Translations under genes and position numbers: made by a program
The notes under the pieces: model-generated
Told to the model about the DNA's origin: nothing
What the model saw: only the letters and a program-made list of their open reading frames with translations
The model's database searches: none
From: JBBDYG01 sp040901765
GTDB lineage: Bacteria > Planctomycetota > Planctomycetia > Pirellulales > Lacipirellulaceae
Direction: 5' to 3'
Length of the DNA stretch: 64,000 bases
NCBI GenBank assembly: GCA_040901765.1
Contig: JBBDYG010000104.1
Location: 12,754-76,753 of the forward strand
In this document: in pieces, positions 34,054 through 42,011 of the stretch
How positions within the stretch are numbered: position 1 is the stretch's first letter
How the letters are laid out: every line of letters begins with the position of its first letter

Positions 34054-34733
34054 ATGCACAACAATGCCGAGAGCACCAGGAATCGACCCAAGATCGCTAA
34101 ATTGCTTGTCAAAATGGGCAAAAAACAATTCGGCGATCCCTTTGAGCCATTCAGTTATACCGGAGTGACCGAAGCCGACCGATTGCTAAACGACATCAAA
34201 AACTATCCTCATGCATTTGTGTTTGGTTGTCTCATGGATCGGCAAATTACCGCAGAGCGAGCATGGATGATCCCTTACCAAATCTCGCAACGGCTTGGCA
34301 CTTTTCGATTCGCAAAGCTTGCTCAATTAAGTCAATCCGAAATCACTCGGCTAATGACCATACCGGTCCCTTTGCATCGCTTTACCAAAATAATGAGCAA
34401 GAATCTTCATTTGGCGATCGGAATGATTAAGAAAGACTACGGAGGCAGCGCTGCACGAATTTGGATGAACCGACCGTCGAGCGCAGAGGTAATCTACCGA
34501 TTTCTGCAGTTTCCCGGCATAGGTCAGAAGATTGCAACTATGGCCGCGAATCTTCTCGCGAGGAACTTCAAGATTCCGTTCTCAGACTACTCTGCCCCGA
34601 GTTTCCTGGCTTGCTCGATTCGCCCATCTGGAGAATCGGCAGGAATTTGTGCAAACCGCGTAACCCACTATGTCAGCAATGTCCTATGCGGCGGCTTTGT
34701 CCGACTGCGAACGGAAAACCAACTGACTACTGA
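34054..34733 (+). pseudogene. Broken HhH-GPD/endonuclease III-like DNA glycosylase
   Basis: ATG 34054 follows AAGGAATCACCGG. Frame 1 encodes an endonuclease III-like N-terminal part (AFVFGCLMDRQITAERAW) and the helix-hairpin-helix FPGIGQKIATMAANLLARNF. After IPFSDYS (about 34593) the reading switches to another frame that gives PEFPGLLDSPIWRIGRNLC. The [4Fe-4S] loop C-x6-C-x2-C-x5-C (CKPRNPLCQQCPMRRLC) follows, with the stop near 34733. The segment with the catalytic Asp is missing, so an internal deletion caused the frameshift. Base composition is more AT-rich than neighbours. Probably inactive. Confidence 0.8.
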
Positions 34734-34740
34734 GATTCCC

Positions 34741-35874
34741 TCACCCCATCTCCCGCGCCATCTCCCGCCCCTTGAGCCACAACCACACGTCCGTCTCCGG
34801 CACGTCCTTCTCCTGCCCCGGCAGCGAATAGTAATACTCGCCCATGTCGCAGCGGCGGGCTTGCGCGCCCATGTCGCGCAGCGCCCGGCGAATCGTCCGT
34901 TCCGCAAATCCTTGCTTCTCTGCGTCAGATAGTAGATGGCGACCCATCCGCGGGCCGTCCGCCAGTAGTTCCGCCAAACATTCTGCGGCCTCTTCGCGCG
35001 GAGCCTTTCGTAAAATCTGATCCGAGTTCCGCATGAGAGTGCGCGCCAACTTCACAATTTCATCTGCCGTCAATTTCACCGGCTCAGATTCCCATTGCAC
35101 CACCGGCGCAGCTTCGCATTCCGAGGAGTCCATCCGGAATGCCAGCCCCGAGGCACACCTCCCCAGATTGTTCTTAAGCTGAAGCAACAGTCGCCGCGAT
35201 GAATCGAGCGGATCGGGGGCGACTAACCACACACCCCGCGCCGCGGCCACAAATGCCATTGAGCCGAAGGCGCCGCGCAAGGAGTATCCGCAATTGTCCT
35301 TGGCAAAATGAGTTACCGCCAGAATGGAGATTTGCCATCGCTGGGCGAGGTCCCCGAGCTGGCCCAGCATCCGCCGCACGACGGCGTTGGAATTGGAATC
35401 GAGGCCACGCAAGAAAGAACTGATCGGATCGATCACCACCAGCCGCGGGTTTTCCATTCCCACCAGCGCCCATTCCAATTGCTCCAAATGATACGCGAGC
35501 GTAAACGATGTCTCTTGGCGTCCGTCCGGCGTGCGAACCCCTTCCACGACCTTAATCTGCGATAAGTCCGCACCCAGCGCCGTCAGACGGGGGACCACCG
35601 TGTCCGCCACGTCGTCCTCTCCGTTCAACAGCAACACCGACCCCTGCGGCGCGGACGACGATCCCTCGGGCCATTCCACGCCCCGGCTCACTCGCGCTGC
35701 GATGTCCAGCGCCACCAGGCTCTTGCCCAGACCCGGATCCCCCACCATCAGCGTAAACTTGCCGTTCGCAATTCGCCCCGGCCACAACCAATTCAGCTTC
35801 TCAAGCTGCACGTCCGCCAACGAACGAACGACGGCTTCCAACTCCGGTTCTCCTTCCAGACATCGAACGGACAT
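34741..35874 (-). CDS. RepA-like AAA_25 ATPase
   Basis: 377 residues. RecA-fold ATPase with intact Walker A (VGDPGLGKSLVALDIAARV) near residue 45-60, a GSVLLLNGEDD segment near 78, Walker B RLVVIDPISSFLRG near 145, and ILAVTHFAKD near 190. The C-terminal half includes a helical region (FAERTIRRALRDMGAQ) likely to bind DNA. Such proteins act as replication initiators or helicases of plasmids and integrative elements. This copy is solitary, convergent with a broken glycosylase gene, with its 3' end duplicated at 33471. Possibly the remnant of an older element. It is a distant relative of the ATPase at 6336-7853. Confidence 0.8.
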   Translation of the reverse strand: MSVRCLEGEPELEAVVRSLADVQLEKLNWLWPGRIANGKFTLMVGDPGLGKSLVALDIAARVSRGVEWPEGSSSAPQGSVLLLNGEDDVADTVVPRLTALGADLSQIKVVEGVRTPDGRQETSFTLAYHLEQLEWALVGMENPRLVVIDPISSFLRGLDSNSNAVVRRMLGQLGDLAQRWQISILAVTHFAKDNCGYSLRGAFGSMAFVAAARGVWLVAPDPLDSSRRLLLQLKNNLGRCASGLAFRMDSSECEAAPVVQWESEPVKLTADEIVKLARTLMRNSDQILRKAPREEAAECLAELLADGPRMGRHLLSDAEKQGFAERTIRRALRDMGAQARRCDMGEYYYSLPGQEKDVPETDVWLWLKGREMAREMG

Positions 35875-36011
35875 GAAAAATACTCCGCAGTGCCCACGGT
35901 CTTTTTAATACACATGTACACTATCACAAGAGGTGGCTTTTTTCAACCCCTAATTTGCCGGCCAGACCGAGAAATAGCGCGCAGCGATTCTCCGGCGCAG
36001 CTCTGCCAGTT

Positions 36012-36108
36012 GGATTGCCACCCCCCCGGGACGTGGCATTGTGGCAATCCTCGGTAAAAATAGGGTATTTTGGCGCACACGTGGCAAAGCTGAATCGCTG
36101 GCTTACGG
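36012..36108 (+). repeat. GGATTGCCAC dispersed repeat, plus-strand copy
   Basis: About 85% identical over 80 bp to the reverse complement of 59323-59415. Contains a hairpin GGATTGCCAC/GTGGCAATCC (36012-36050) and TAAAAATAGGG. Shadow frames in both copies give similar peptides (VALWQSSVKIG versus VAFWQSSIKIG), which could make it look coding. It ends 9 bp before the SDR start codon. Confidence 0.75.
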
Positions 36109-36117
36109 TCCCCCGCC

Positions 36118-37164
36118 ATGTATACTCACCTCATGGCCCACTCCATCCACTCCCCCCAACACGCCCTCGTCACCGGCGGCGCCGGTTTCATCGGCAGCCA
36201 CCTCGTCGAGTTGCTGCTCGCCGGTGGCCTACGCGTAACTGCCGTTGACGACATCTCAACCGGCACCTGGGACAACCTGGCCGCCATTCGCGGCCACGAG
36301 CGGCTGCAAATCGTCAATGGCTCCGTTACCGATGCCGCGACCGTCCACGACTTGGTCACCGATGCCGACGCGGTCTATCACCTTGCGGCGTCGGTCGGTG
36401 TGCAGCGGATTGCCGATGCGCCGATCGAATCGATCCAGCGGAACATCGCGCCGGTCGAGATTCTGTTGAGCGAACTGCTCAAGAAACAACAAGCCGGCCG
36501 CGCGGTAAAGCTGTTCCTCGCCAGCAGCAGCGAAGTCTACGGAAAAAACCCCAAACTTAAGTGGACGGAGGAAGACGACCTCGTCTTCGGCCCCACAACC
36601 TGCGCTCGTTGGTCGTATGGCGCGGCCAAAGCGATCGACGAGTTTCTAGCGCTCGCCTACTACCGGCAATTCTGGCTCCCCGTGGTCATTGGCCGATTCT
36701 TTAACGTCGTTGGCCCCCGCCAAACGGGTCGCTATGGCATGGTCCTGCCGCGGCTGGTGGACCGAGTGATTGCCGGCCAATCGCCCATCGTGCATGACGA
36801 CGGCGCTCAAACCCGCTGCTTCGCCCACGTGAGCGATGTCTGCCACGCGGTCGTCAATCTGATGAACGCTCCCCAAGCAATCGGCCAGGTCTTCAACATC
36901 GGCAGCGACCAGCCGGTGAGCATTCGCGAACTGGCGGAGCGGGTAATCTCCGCGGCGAACCCGCAGCTAAAGATCGAATACCAATCGTACCGCGACGCCT
37001 ACCCGCGCGACTTTGAAGACATCCGCCGCCGCGTCCCCGACCTAACCAAGCTCCGCCGCACGATCGATTACCACCCGCAGCACAACCTCGACGCGATTAT
37101 CAAGGAAGTCATCGAGTGGAAGCATAGAGTTGACTCGAAAGCAATCAGCAATCAGCAATCATAA
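36118..37164 (+). CDS. NAD-dependent epimerase/dehydratase (extended SDR)
   Basis: 348 residues, cytoplasmic. Rossmann motif VTGGAGFIGSHL near residue 19-30, DDIST near 43, HLAAS near 88, a Ser-rich catalytic segment LASSSEVYG near 133, and the active-site SYGAAKAIDEF (Tyr-x3-Lys) near 165. The family interconverts nucleotide sugars (UDP-glucose/galactose or UDP-xylose type). An alternative start is Met6. The last codons (AISNQQS) are read from the 7-bp repeat at 37141, so the C terminus has been extended or rewritten by it. Confidence 0.88.
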   Translation: MYTHLMAHSIHSPQHALVTGGAGFIGSHLVELLLAGGLRVTAVDDISTGTWDNLAAIRGHERLQIVNGSVTDAATVHDLVTDADAVYHLAASVGVQRIADAPIESIQRNIAPVEILLSELLKKQQAGRAVKLFLASSSEVYGKNPKLKWTEEDDLVFGPTTCARWSYGAAKAIDEFLALAYYRQFWLPVVIGRFFNVVGPRQTGRYGMVLPRLVDRVIAGQSPIVHDDGAQTRCFAHVSDVCHAVVNLMNAPQAIGQVFNIGSDQPVSIRELAERVISAANPQLKIEYQSYRDAYPRDFEDIRRRVPDLTKLRRTIDYHPQHNLDAIIKEVIEWKHRVDSKAISNQQS

Positions 37165-37175
37165 ATCAGAAATTC
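37141..37175 (+). repeat. 7-bp repeats at the SDR stop
   Basis: GCAATCA three times, then TAAATCA and GAAATTC. The first units are translated as the end of the SDR protein and the last ones abut the mcsB stop (37178). Confidence 0.8.
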
Positions 37176-37177
37176 CT

Positions 37178-38269
37178 TCAGTTCTGCTCGCTCCTCATCC
37201 CGTCACTGCCAAGATGCCGGCGCAGATAGCTCGCCCGTTCGATGTTGCCGTCCGAAGAGTCAAGCTCCATGCCGGTGATCTTCTGCAAATGGGCCGGCTG
37301 GGTGTGAATGAAGAGTTTGTTGACGGTTGGAATCTTGACGTCGTTGATGAGACCCAGATTCACGCCCATTCGCACGCTGGAAAGCAGGTGCATCGTTTCC
37401 TCGGAGCTGATCGTCTGGGCGTTCCGCAAAATGCCGTAAGCACGGCTGACCCGGTCGTGAAGCGTCTCCTGGCTTTCGCGTAGCAGGAAGTCGCGCGCCT
37501 GGCGCTCGTAGTCGAGCAGCACCGGCACCACGTCGCCGACTTTCTTAAGCAGTTCTTCTTCCCCCATCCCCAGCGTCACCTGGTTGCTGATCTGGTAAAA
37601 ATCGCCCATCGCCTGCGAGCCTTCGCCGTACAGCCCGCGCACCGCGAGATTGATCTTCTGTAGGCTGCGGAACACCTTTTCGATCTGCCGCGTGATTACC
37701 AGCGCCGGCAGGTGCAGCATCACGCTCATCCGCACCCCGGTACCGACGTTCGTCGGGCAAGCGGTGAGGTAACCCAGCTTATCGCTGTAGGCATAGGTGA
37801 CGCGTTGCTCGATAAGATTGTCGAGCCGGTCGATTTGTTTCCAAGCCTCCGCCAGATCGAGGCCGCTGTGCATCACTTGAATCCGCAAGTGGTCTTCCTC
37901 ATTGATCATCACGCTGAATTGTTCGTGCTGATCGATCACCACCGCCCGCGAACCTTGGCTGTCTGCCAGTTCGCGGCTGATCAGTTGCCGCTCGACGAGA
38001 AATAGCCGGTCGATATCTTCCAGCCCGGCGACATCAACGTGCAACAAGTCGGCCGCAAGTTGCTCGGAGCGCTGCAACTCGCCAAACTGCTCCATAAGCA
38101 GCCGCTCAATCTCGGACCGGTCCGATTCAGTGGCTCGGGCAATGAACGGAAAGTCGGCCAGATTCCGCGCGAGTCGAATGCGACTGCTGATGACAATATC
38201 CGACTCCGGCCCGGTCCCCCGCAGCCATTCGCCGCTCGCCTGCGTTAGCTGTTCAAAGTTGATGGACAT
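37178..38269 (-). CDS. mcsB: Protein arginine kinase McsB-like (ATP:guanido phosphotransferase)
   Basis: 363 residues from MSINFEQLTQ; 24 further in-frame codons upstream come from the heptad repeat. Guanido-kinase motifs are VISSRIRLARNLADFPF near residue 25-42, VMINEEDHLRIQVMHSGLDL near 120-140, and TACPTNVGTGVRMSVMLHLP near 168-187 (CPTNxGT signature). In Bacillus McsB phosphorylates arginines to mark proteins for ClpCP. The McsA-like gene lies just upstream in the same direction, supporting the same function. Confidence 0.9.
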   Translation of the reverse strand: MSINFEQLTQASGEWLRGTGPESDIVISSRIRLARNLADFPFIARATESDRSEIERLLMEQFGELQRSEQLAADLLHVDVAGLEDIDRLFLVERQLISRELADSQGSRAVVIDQHEQFSVMINEEDHLRIQVMHSGLDLAEAWKQIDRLDNLIEQRVTYAYSDKLGYLTACPTNVGTGVRMSVMLHLPALVITRQIEKVFRSLQKINLAVRGLYGEGSQAMGDFYQISNQVTLGMGEEELLKKVGDVVPVLLDYERQARDFLLRESQETLHDRVSRAYGILRNAQTISSEETMHLLSSVRMGVNLGLINDVKIPTVNKLFIHTQPAHLQKITGMELDSSDGNIERASYLRRHLGSDGMRSEQN

Positions 38270-38275
38270 GGCGCG

Positions 38276-38366
38276 AAATGACGAATTCCCAAATGACGAA
38301 TGACGAATGAAGGAGGTAGGTATCTCAATTTCATTCGTCATTCGTCATTCGTCATTCGTCATTCTC
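38276..38366. repeat. Inverted arrays of the heptad ATGACGA between mcsA and mcsB
   Basis: Left arm 38276-38311 (AAATGACGAATGACGAATGA type) and right arm 38331-38366 (CATTCGTCATTCGTCATTC type) are inverted copies separated by 19 bp. In the mcsBA transcript this gives a long hairpin in the intercistronic gap, directly upstream of mcsB. Confidence 0.85.
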
Positions 38367-38879
38367 TCATTTCTGTTTTCGTTTTTCTTCAATTCCACGA
38401 ATCTTATCGCGGAGCTTCGAGGCCCGTTCGTATTCTTCCGCGGCCACCGCCTCCTTCATCTCGCGCCGCAGGCGGATGAGTTGCGTCTGCTGCTCGGCGT
38501 CTTTCGCGCAGTGCTGTGGAACTTTGCCGACGTGGTGCGTTTCACCATGAATGTTCATCAGCAGCGGTTCGAGTTCCTTTACAAAATACGTGTAGTCGTG
38601 CGGACAACCCAGGCGGCCTTGCTTGCGAAACTCGAGGAAAGTGATCCCGCACACCGGGCAGGTTCGCTGGTCCAACCGCGCCAGTTCCTCGGCGGTTTCG
38701 CCAACCGCCAGTTGCTGCGCCAGTAGCCCCGCCATGGCGGGCATTACCTCGGAGGCTTCCGACGCCGGCGCCAGAAACGAATGCGCGCACTCCTCGCACA
38801 GGTGCAATTCGTTCGGCTTGCCGTCGATCAAGTCGGTGATGTGAAACGTCGCCGGCTTCTCGCACTTCTGGCACTTCAT
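38367..38879 (-). CDS. mcsA: McsA-like zinc-finger/UVR-domain protein
   Basis: 170 residues. Zinc-binding pairs MKCQKCEKP and LCEECAHS at the N terminus, then TCPVCGITFLEFRKQGRLGCPHDY near residue 72-95. A C-terminal UVR motif (LRREMKEAVAAEEYERASKL RDKIRGIEEK) follows. In McsA the zinc fingers activate the McsB kinase. Placed directly upstream of mcsB. Confidence 0.88.
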   Translation of the reverse strand: MKCQKCEKPATFHITDLIDGKPNELHLCEECAHSFLAPASEASEVMPAMAGLLAQQLAVGETAEELARLDQRTCPVCGITFLEFRKQGRLGCPHDYTYFVKELEPLLMNIHGETHHVGKVPQHCAKDAEQQTQLIRLRREMKEAVAAEEYERASKLRDKIRGIEEKRKQK

Positions 38880-38903
38880 AAGTGAACCGTCGCTGGATGC
38901 CGC

Positions 38904-38956
38904 TGGTCAGTGGTTAGTGGTTAGCCGCGACGCGGAGTCTTCGGAACGGAGCGCGC
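38904..38956 (+). repeat. Heptads (TGGTTAG) joined to a TTAGCCGCG palindrome
   Basis: TGGTCAG TGGTTAG TGGTTAG at 38904-38924 runs into TTAGCCGCGACGCGGAG and TCTTCGG at 38921-38956. The second part matches 41682-41732 in reverse. Confidence 0.7.
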
Positions 38957-39075
38957 AATGGACACCAATCCTAATGTCGACGTGATCCGCCTGGCCGCAA
39001 ATTGCCGAAATTAAACGTAAGTCCCGATGGCTAAAGGGATTCTATCGGTGCCCCCCCTAGTGTCAAGGCGAGCCG

Positions 39076-39224
39076 GAGATTGCGGATTGCGGCACCCAAG
39101 GGGTACCCGGGATTGCGGATTGTGACCGACCAAACCCGCTGTTAAAGTGGCAAAAGCCGATCGCGGATTGCAATTCTGATCACCTCTTCAATCCCAAATC
39201 TTAAATCCCAAATCTGCAATCCCG
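39076..39224. repeat. Inverted 7-bp repeats upstream of trpE
   Basis: ATTGCGG units at 39078-39092 and 39111-39120 oppose AATCCCA/AATCTTA heptads at 39190-39224. GGGATTGCGGATT pairs with AATCTGCAATCCC. The right arm ends 5 bp before ATG 39230. Confidence 0.75.
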
Positions 39225-39229
39225 TCACC

Positions 39230-40801
39230 ATGTCTTACTTTCCCGATTTCGAGACGTTCGCCTCCCAAGCCGCTTCGGCCGATTTCGTGCCGGTTTACCG
39301 CCGGTTGATGAGCGACGCCCTGACTCCGGTCAGCGCGTTTCACCAGCTCGACATCGGCGCGGCGGCCTGCTTGTTCGAGAGCGTTGTCGGGGGCGAAAAG
39401 GTCGGTCGGTATAGCTTCCTCGCCGGCGAGCCTTTTCTCCTCCTGCAAGCACGCGGAAACGAAGTCACGGAAATCGAGTACGGCCGACCGGCAACCGATC
39501 AGCCCATCCAAACGACACGCCGGACCTTCACATCCAAAAACCCGCTCGCCGATTTACGGGAGCGGGTCCAGGCAGTCCGCATGGCCAAGCACCCGGGCCT
39601 GCCGCCGTTTGTGGGCGGGGCGGTTGGCTACGCTGGCTACGACACGGTCCGCTACGTCGAACGACTCCCCAACGCGCCGCCGGACGACCGGAGTTTGCCC
39701 GACCTCGCCTTCGCGTTCTTCGACCACATGGTCGTGTTCGACAACGTCCAAAAAACGTGTATCGTCGTGGCGCTGGCAAAGGTGGGGGAGGGACAACGGG
39801 TGAGGAGCGAGGAGCGAGATACCAAAACCTCGCCCATCGCCCCTCGCCCATCGCTCCTCGCCGCTTACGACGACGCTTGCCATCGCGTCGACCGCCTCGT
39901 CGAAAAACTTTTTGCCGCCACGACTCCGCTGGCTCCGATTGATATCGACACGACCGGCGATCTCACGCTCGAGGCGGAGTCGAACTTCACGCAGCGCGAG
40001 TTCGAAGCCGCCGTGCGGAAGTGCGTGGAGTACATCCGTGCGGGTGACATATTTCAGGTGGTCATCAGCCAGCGGTTGCAAACGCCGCTTTCGGTTGAAC
40101 CCTTCGAGGTTTACCGTACGCTGCGAGTCGTTAACCCCAGCCCGTTTATGTTCTATCTGCGCATGCCAGAGTGTACTCTTGTCGGCAGTTCGCCGGAAAT
40201 CATGGTTCGCGTGGTCGATGGCAAAGTGACGGTGCGGCCCTTGGCCGGCACGCGCCGCCGCGGGCGAACCGACGAAGAAGATCGCGCGCTCGCCGAAGAG
40301 TTGCTGGCGGATCCAAAAGAACGCGCCGAGCATGTAATGCTCGTCGATCTGGGCCGCAACGACGTCGGCCGCGTGGCCCGCTATGGCTCGGTGCAGCTTT
40401 CGGACGTAATGGTTATCGAGCGCTACAGCCACGTGATGCACATCACCTCAAACGTCACGGGCGAACTGACTCCCGAACGCGACGCCTTCGACGCCCTGGC
40501 TGCGTGCCTGCCCGCCGGGACCGTGTCGGGCGCGCCCAAGGTGCGTGCGATGGAAATCATCGACGAAATCGAGCCGCATCGCCGCGGTCCCTACGGGGGC
40601 GCGGTGGGGTACATCGACTTCGCCGGCAATATGGATACCTGCATCGCCCTGCGGACGATCGTCGTGCAGGACGGCATCGCCTACGTGCAAGCCGGGGCGG
40701 GGATTGTTGCCGACAGCGTTCCCGAACAAGAATATCAGGAAACCCTGAACAAGGCCCGCGGGTTGCTCAAAGCGATTGAGATTGCGCAAGCCAATTCATG
40801 A
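39230..40801 (+). CDS. trpE: Anthranilate synthase component I
   Basis: 523 residues. It makes anthranilate from chorismate, using ammonia from the TrpG subunit. The N-terminal TrpE domain is seen (VPVYRRLMSDALTPVSAF; GRYSFLAGEPF; GGAVGYAGYDTVRYVERLP). The C-terminal chorismate-binding domain has FQVVISQRLQTPL, PLAGTRRRGRTDEEDRALAE, LVDLGRNDVGRV, and GTVSGAPKVRAMEIIDEIEP. Complete, but an insert of about 21 residues (RVRSEERDTKTSPIAPRPSL) lies between the two domains. It is encoded by the heptad repeat at 39800-39862. No other trp gene is in the window. Confidence 0.95.
   Translation: MSYFPDFETFASQAASADFVPVYRRLMSDALTPVSAFHQLDIGAAACLFESVVGGEKVGRYSFLAGEPFLLLQARGNEVTEIEYGRPATDQPIQTTRRTFTSKNPLADLRERVQAVRMAKHPGLPPFVGGAVGYAGYDTVRYVERLPNAPPDDRSLPDLAFAFFDHMVVFDNVQKTCIVVALAKVGEGQRVRSEERDTKTSPIAPRPSLLAAYDDACHRVDRLVEKLFAATTPLAPIDIDTTGDLTLEAESNFTQREFEAAVRKCVEYIRAGDIFQVVISQRLQTPLSVEPFEVYRTLRVVNPSPFMFYLRMPECTLVGSSPEIMVRVVDGKVTVRPLAGTRRRGRTDEEDRALAEELLADPKERAEHVMLVDLGRNDVGRVARYGSVQLSDVMVIERYSHVMHITSNVTGELTPERDAFDALAACLPAGTVSGAPKVRAMEIIDEIEPHRRGPYGGAVGYIDFAGNMDTCIALRTIVVQDGIAYVQAGAGIVADSVPEQEYQETLNKARGLLKAIEIAQANS
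39800..39862 (+). repeat. In-frame heptad repeat inside trpE
   Basis: GAGCGAG twice, then CTCGCCC ATCGCCC CTCGCCC ATCGCTC: two opposed 7-bp arrays in a 63-bp block, a whole number of codons. It is translated as a charged linker between the two TrpE domains. Confidence 0.8.
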
Positions 40802-40834
40802 CTCGCACTTAAACATTGCTCGACGAGTACTCTG

Positions 40835-41059
40835 ATGCGTATGACGATCGGCATAGCGGACATCATATATGTCGTAGGCGCAATTTTTCTCTTGTTGTTT
40901 GCGGAGTGGATCGGCATACCATCCTCAAGGGCCAAAATGTTTGGAACTTTGATATTCGCCTTTTTCTTAGGATGTATTGTGAATTGGGCGCGCTCGCGCT
41001 TCGGTCCCGGAAAATCCATTGAGTTCACAACGCGCCCGAACGACAACAAGATTGGATGA
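40835..41059 (+). CDS. Small membrane protein, 74 aa
   Basis: Two hydrophobic helices (IADIIYVVGAIFLLLFAEWI and MFGTLIFAFFLGCIVNWARS) with a short polar loop, then a soluble tail (RFGPGKSIEFTTRPNDNKIG). Not recognised. Weak ribosome-binding site, but the two-helix pattern and AT-rich helices look genuine. Lies between trpE and yqgE on the same strand. Confidence 0.6.
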   Translation: MRMTIGIADIIYVVGAIFLLLFAEWIGIPSSRAKMFGTLIFAFFLGCIVNWARSRFGPGKSIEFTTRPNDNKIG

Positions 41060-41093
41060 CGAAGTCTTGTTTGGCGGTGCGCGGCGGTATCAC

Positions 41094-41127
41094 TTCTGCC
41101 TTCTGACTTTTCACATCTGCCTTTCCC
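41094..41127 (+). repeat. 7-bp repeats upstream of yqgE
   Basis: TTCTGCC TTCTGAC TTTTCAC ATCTGCC TTTCCC, ending one base before ATG 41129. A near copy lies at 41736-41770. Confidence 0.8.
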
Positions 41128-41128
41128 A

Positions 41129-41680
41129 ATGCGTTCACTCACTGGTCAACTGCTCGTTGCCTCGCGGCACCTGCTTGATCCGAACTTCCGCCAGACGGTG
41201 GTGCTGATGCTCGAGCACGCCGAGCAAGGTGCGCTCGGCGTGGTGCTCAATCGACCGTCGGACCGGACGATTCGAGAAGTTTGGGAGGCGGTGAAGGCCG
41301 ATCCCTGCGATAACGAAAACGTGATTTACGTCGGCGGCCCCGTGCCCGGACCGCTCGTCGCCCTCCACGGCAACAAACCGCTCAGCGAGAAGGAAGTGCT
41401 ACCGGGTGTTTACATGTCGATGCAGCGCTCCACGCTCGATCAACTGGTGCGCGAACCCAACCAAACCCTGCGGGTCTTTAACGGCAACTCCGGCTGGGCA
41501 AGCGGCCAATTGGAGAGTGAAATGAAAGCCGGTGGCTGGCTTCGAACCGCAGCGACCCCGGAGGACGTATTCGCCGACCACGCGACCTTATGGAAGAAGG
41601 CGACCCAGCGCATCGGCCTGTCCATCATGTTGCCCGGAACCTCGCCCGATCGCCTTCCAGGCGATCCGTCCGCCAACTGA
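41129..41680 (+). CDS. yqgE: YqgE/AlgH family protein
   Basis: 183 residues, full length. It starts MRSLTGQLLVASRHLLDPNF, then TVVLMLEHAEQGALGVVLNRPS near residue 24-45, IYVGGPVPGPLVALH near 70, and VFNGNSGWASGQLESEMKAGGW near 112-135, all signatures of the YqgE/AlgH fold. Cytoplasmic. The biochemical role is unknown. Confidence 0.93.
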   Translation: MRSLTGQLLVASRHLLDPNFRQTVVLMLEHAEQGALGVVLNRPSDRTIREVWEAVKADPCDNENVIYVGGPVPGPLVALHGNKPLSEKEVLPGVYMSMQRSTLDQLVREPNQTLRVFNGNSGWASGQLESEMKAGGWLRTAATPEDVFADHATLWKKATQRIGLSIMLPGTSPDRLPGDPSAN

Positions 41681-41681
41681 C

Positions 41682-41770
41682 GCGAAGCGCTCCGCTGCGC
41701 CTCGAAGACTCGGCTCCGCGTCGCGGCTAAACTCTACTTCTGCCTTCGCACATCTCACATCTGCCTTTCC
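41682..41770. repeat. TTAGCCGCG palindrome (reverse) plus 7-bp repeats
   Basis: 41682-41732 is the reverse complement of the family seen at 38921 (AAGACTCGGCTCCGCGTCGCGGCTAA). 41736-41770 holds CTTCTGC CTTCGCA CATCTCA CATCTGC heptads like those at 41094. The rest of the gap to 42011 (241 bp) shows nothing recognisable. Confidence 0.75.
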
Positions 41771-42011
41771 TCCCGTCAAAATCCCTCAACTCCACCGGCA
41801 CCCCTTGCCGACAAAGTACCTAGTCGTTTGCTTTTGCCCAAACCGACTCTTAGAATGTGGCCATGACTCTGCGATTAAGCGGAAACCGCGGCTGCCTGTG
41901 TACGACGCCGGCCTAACGCCGGTCGTTCTGCGTGTTTGCCCCAGCGGGCAGACTCTCTCGCTTTGCGTCCGCAAGTCCGCGTGACGCCCCTCGCCTTCGG
42001 GAGAAACCACG

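Noticed and set aside
35955..36248. 97-aa frame containing a WQSSVKIG peptide
   Set aside because: It is the translated dispersed repeat at 36012-36108 running into the out-of-frame start of the SDR gene.
39554..40441. 295-aa minus-strand frame
   Set aside because: Antisense shadow of trpE; His/Arg-rich.
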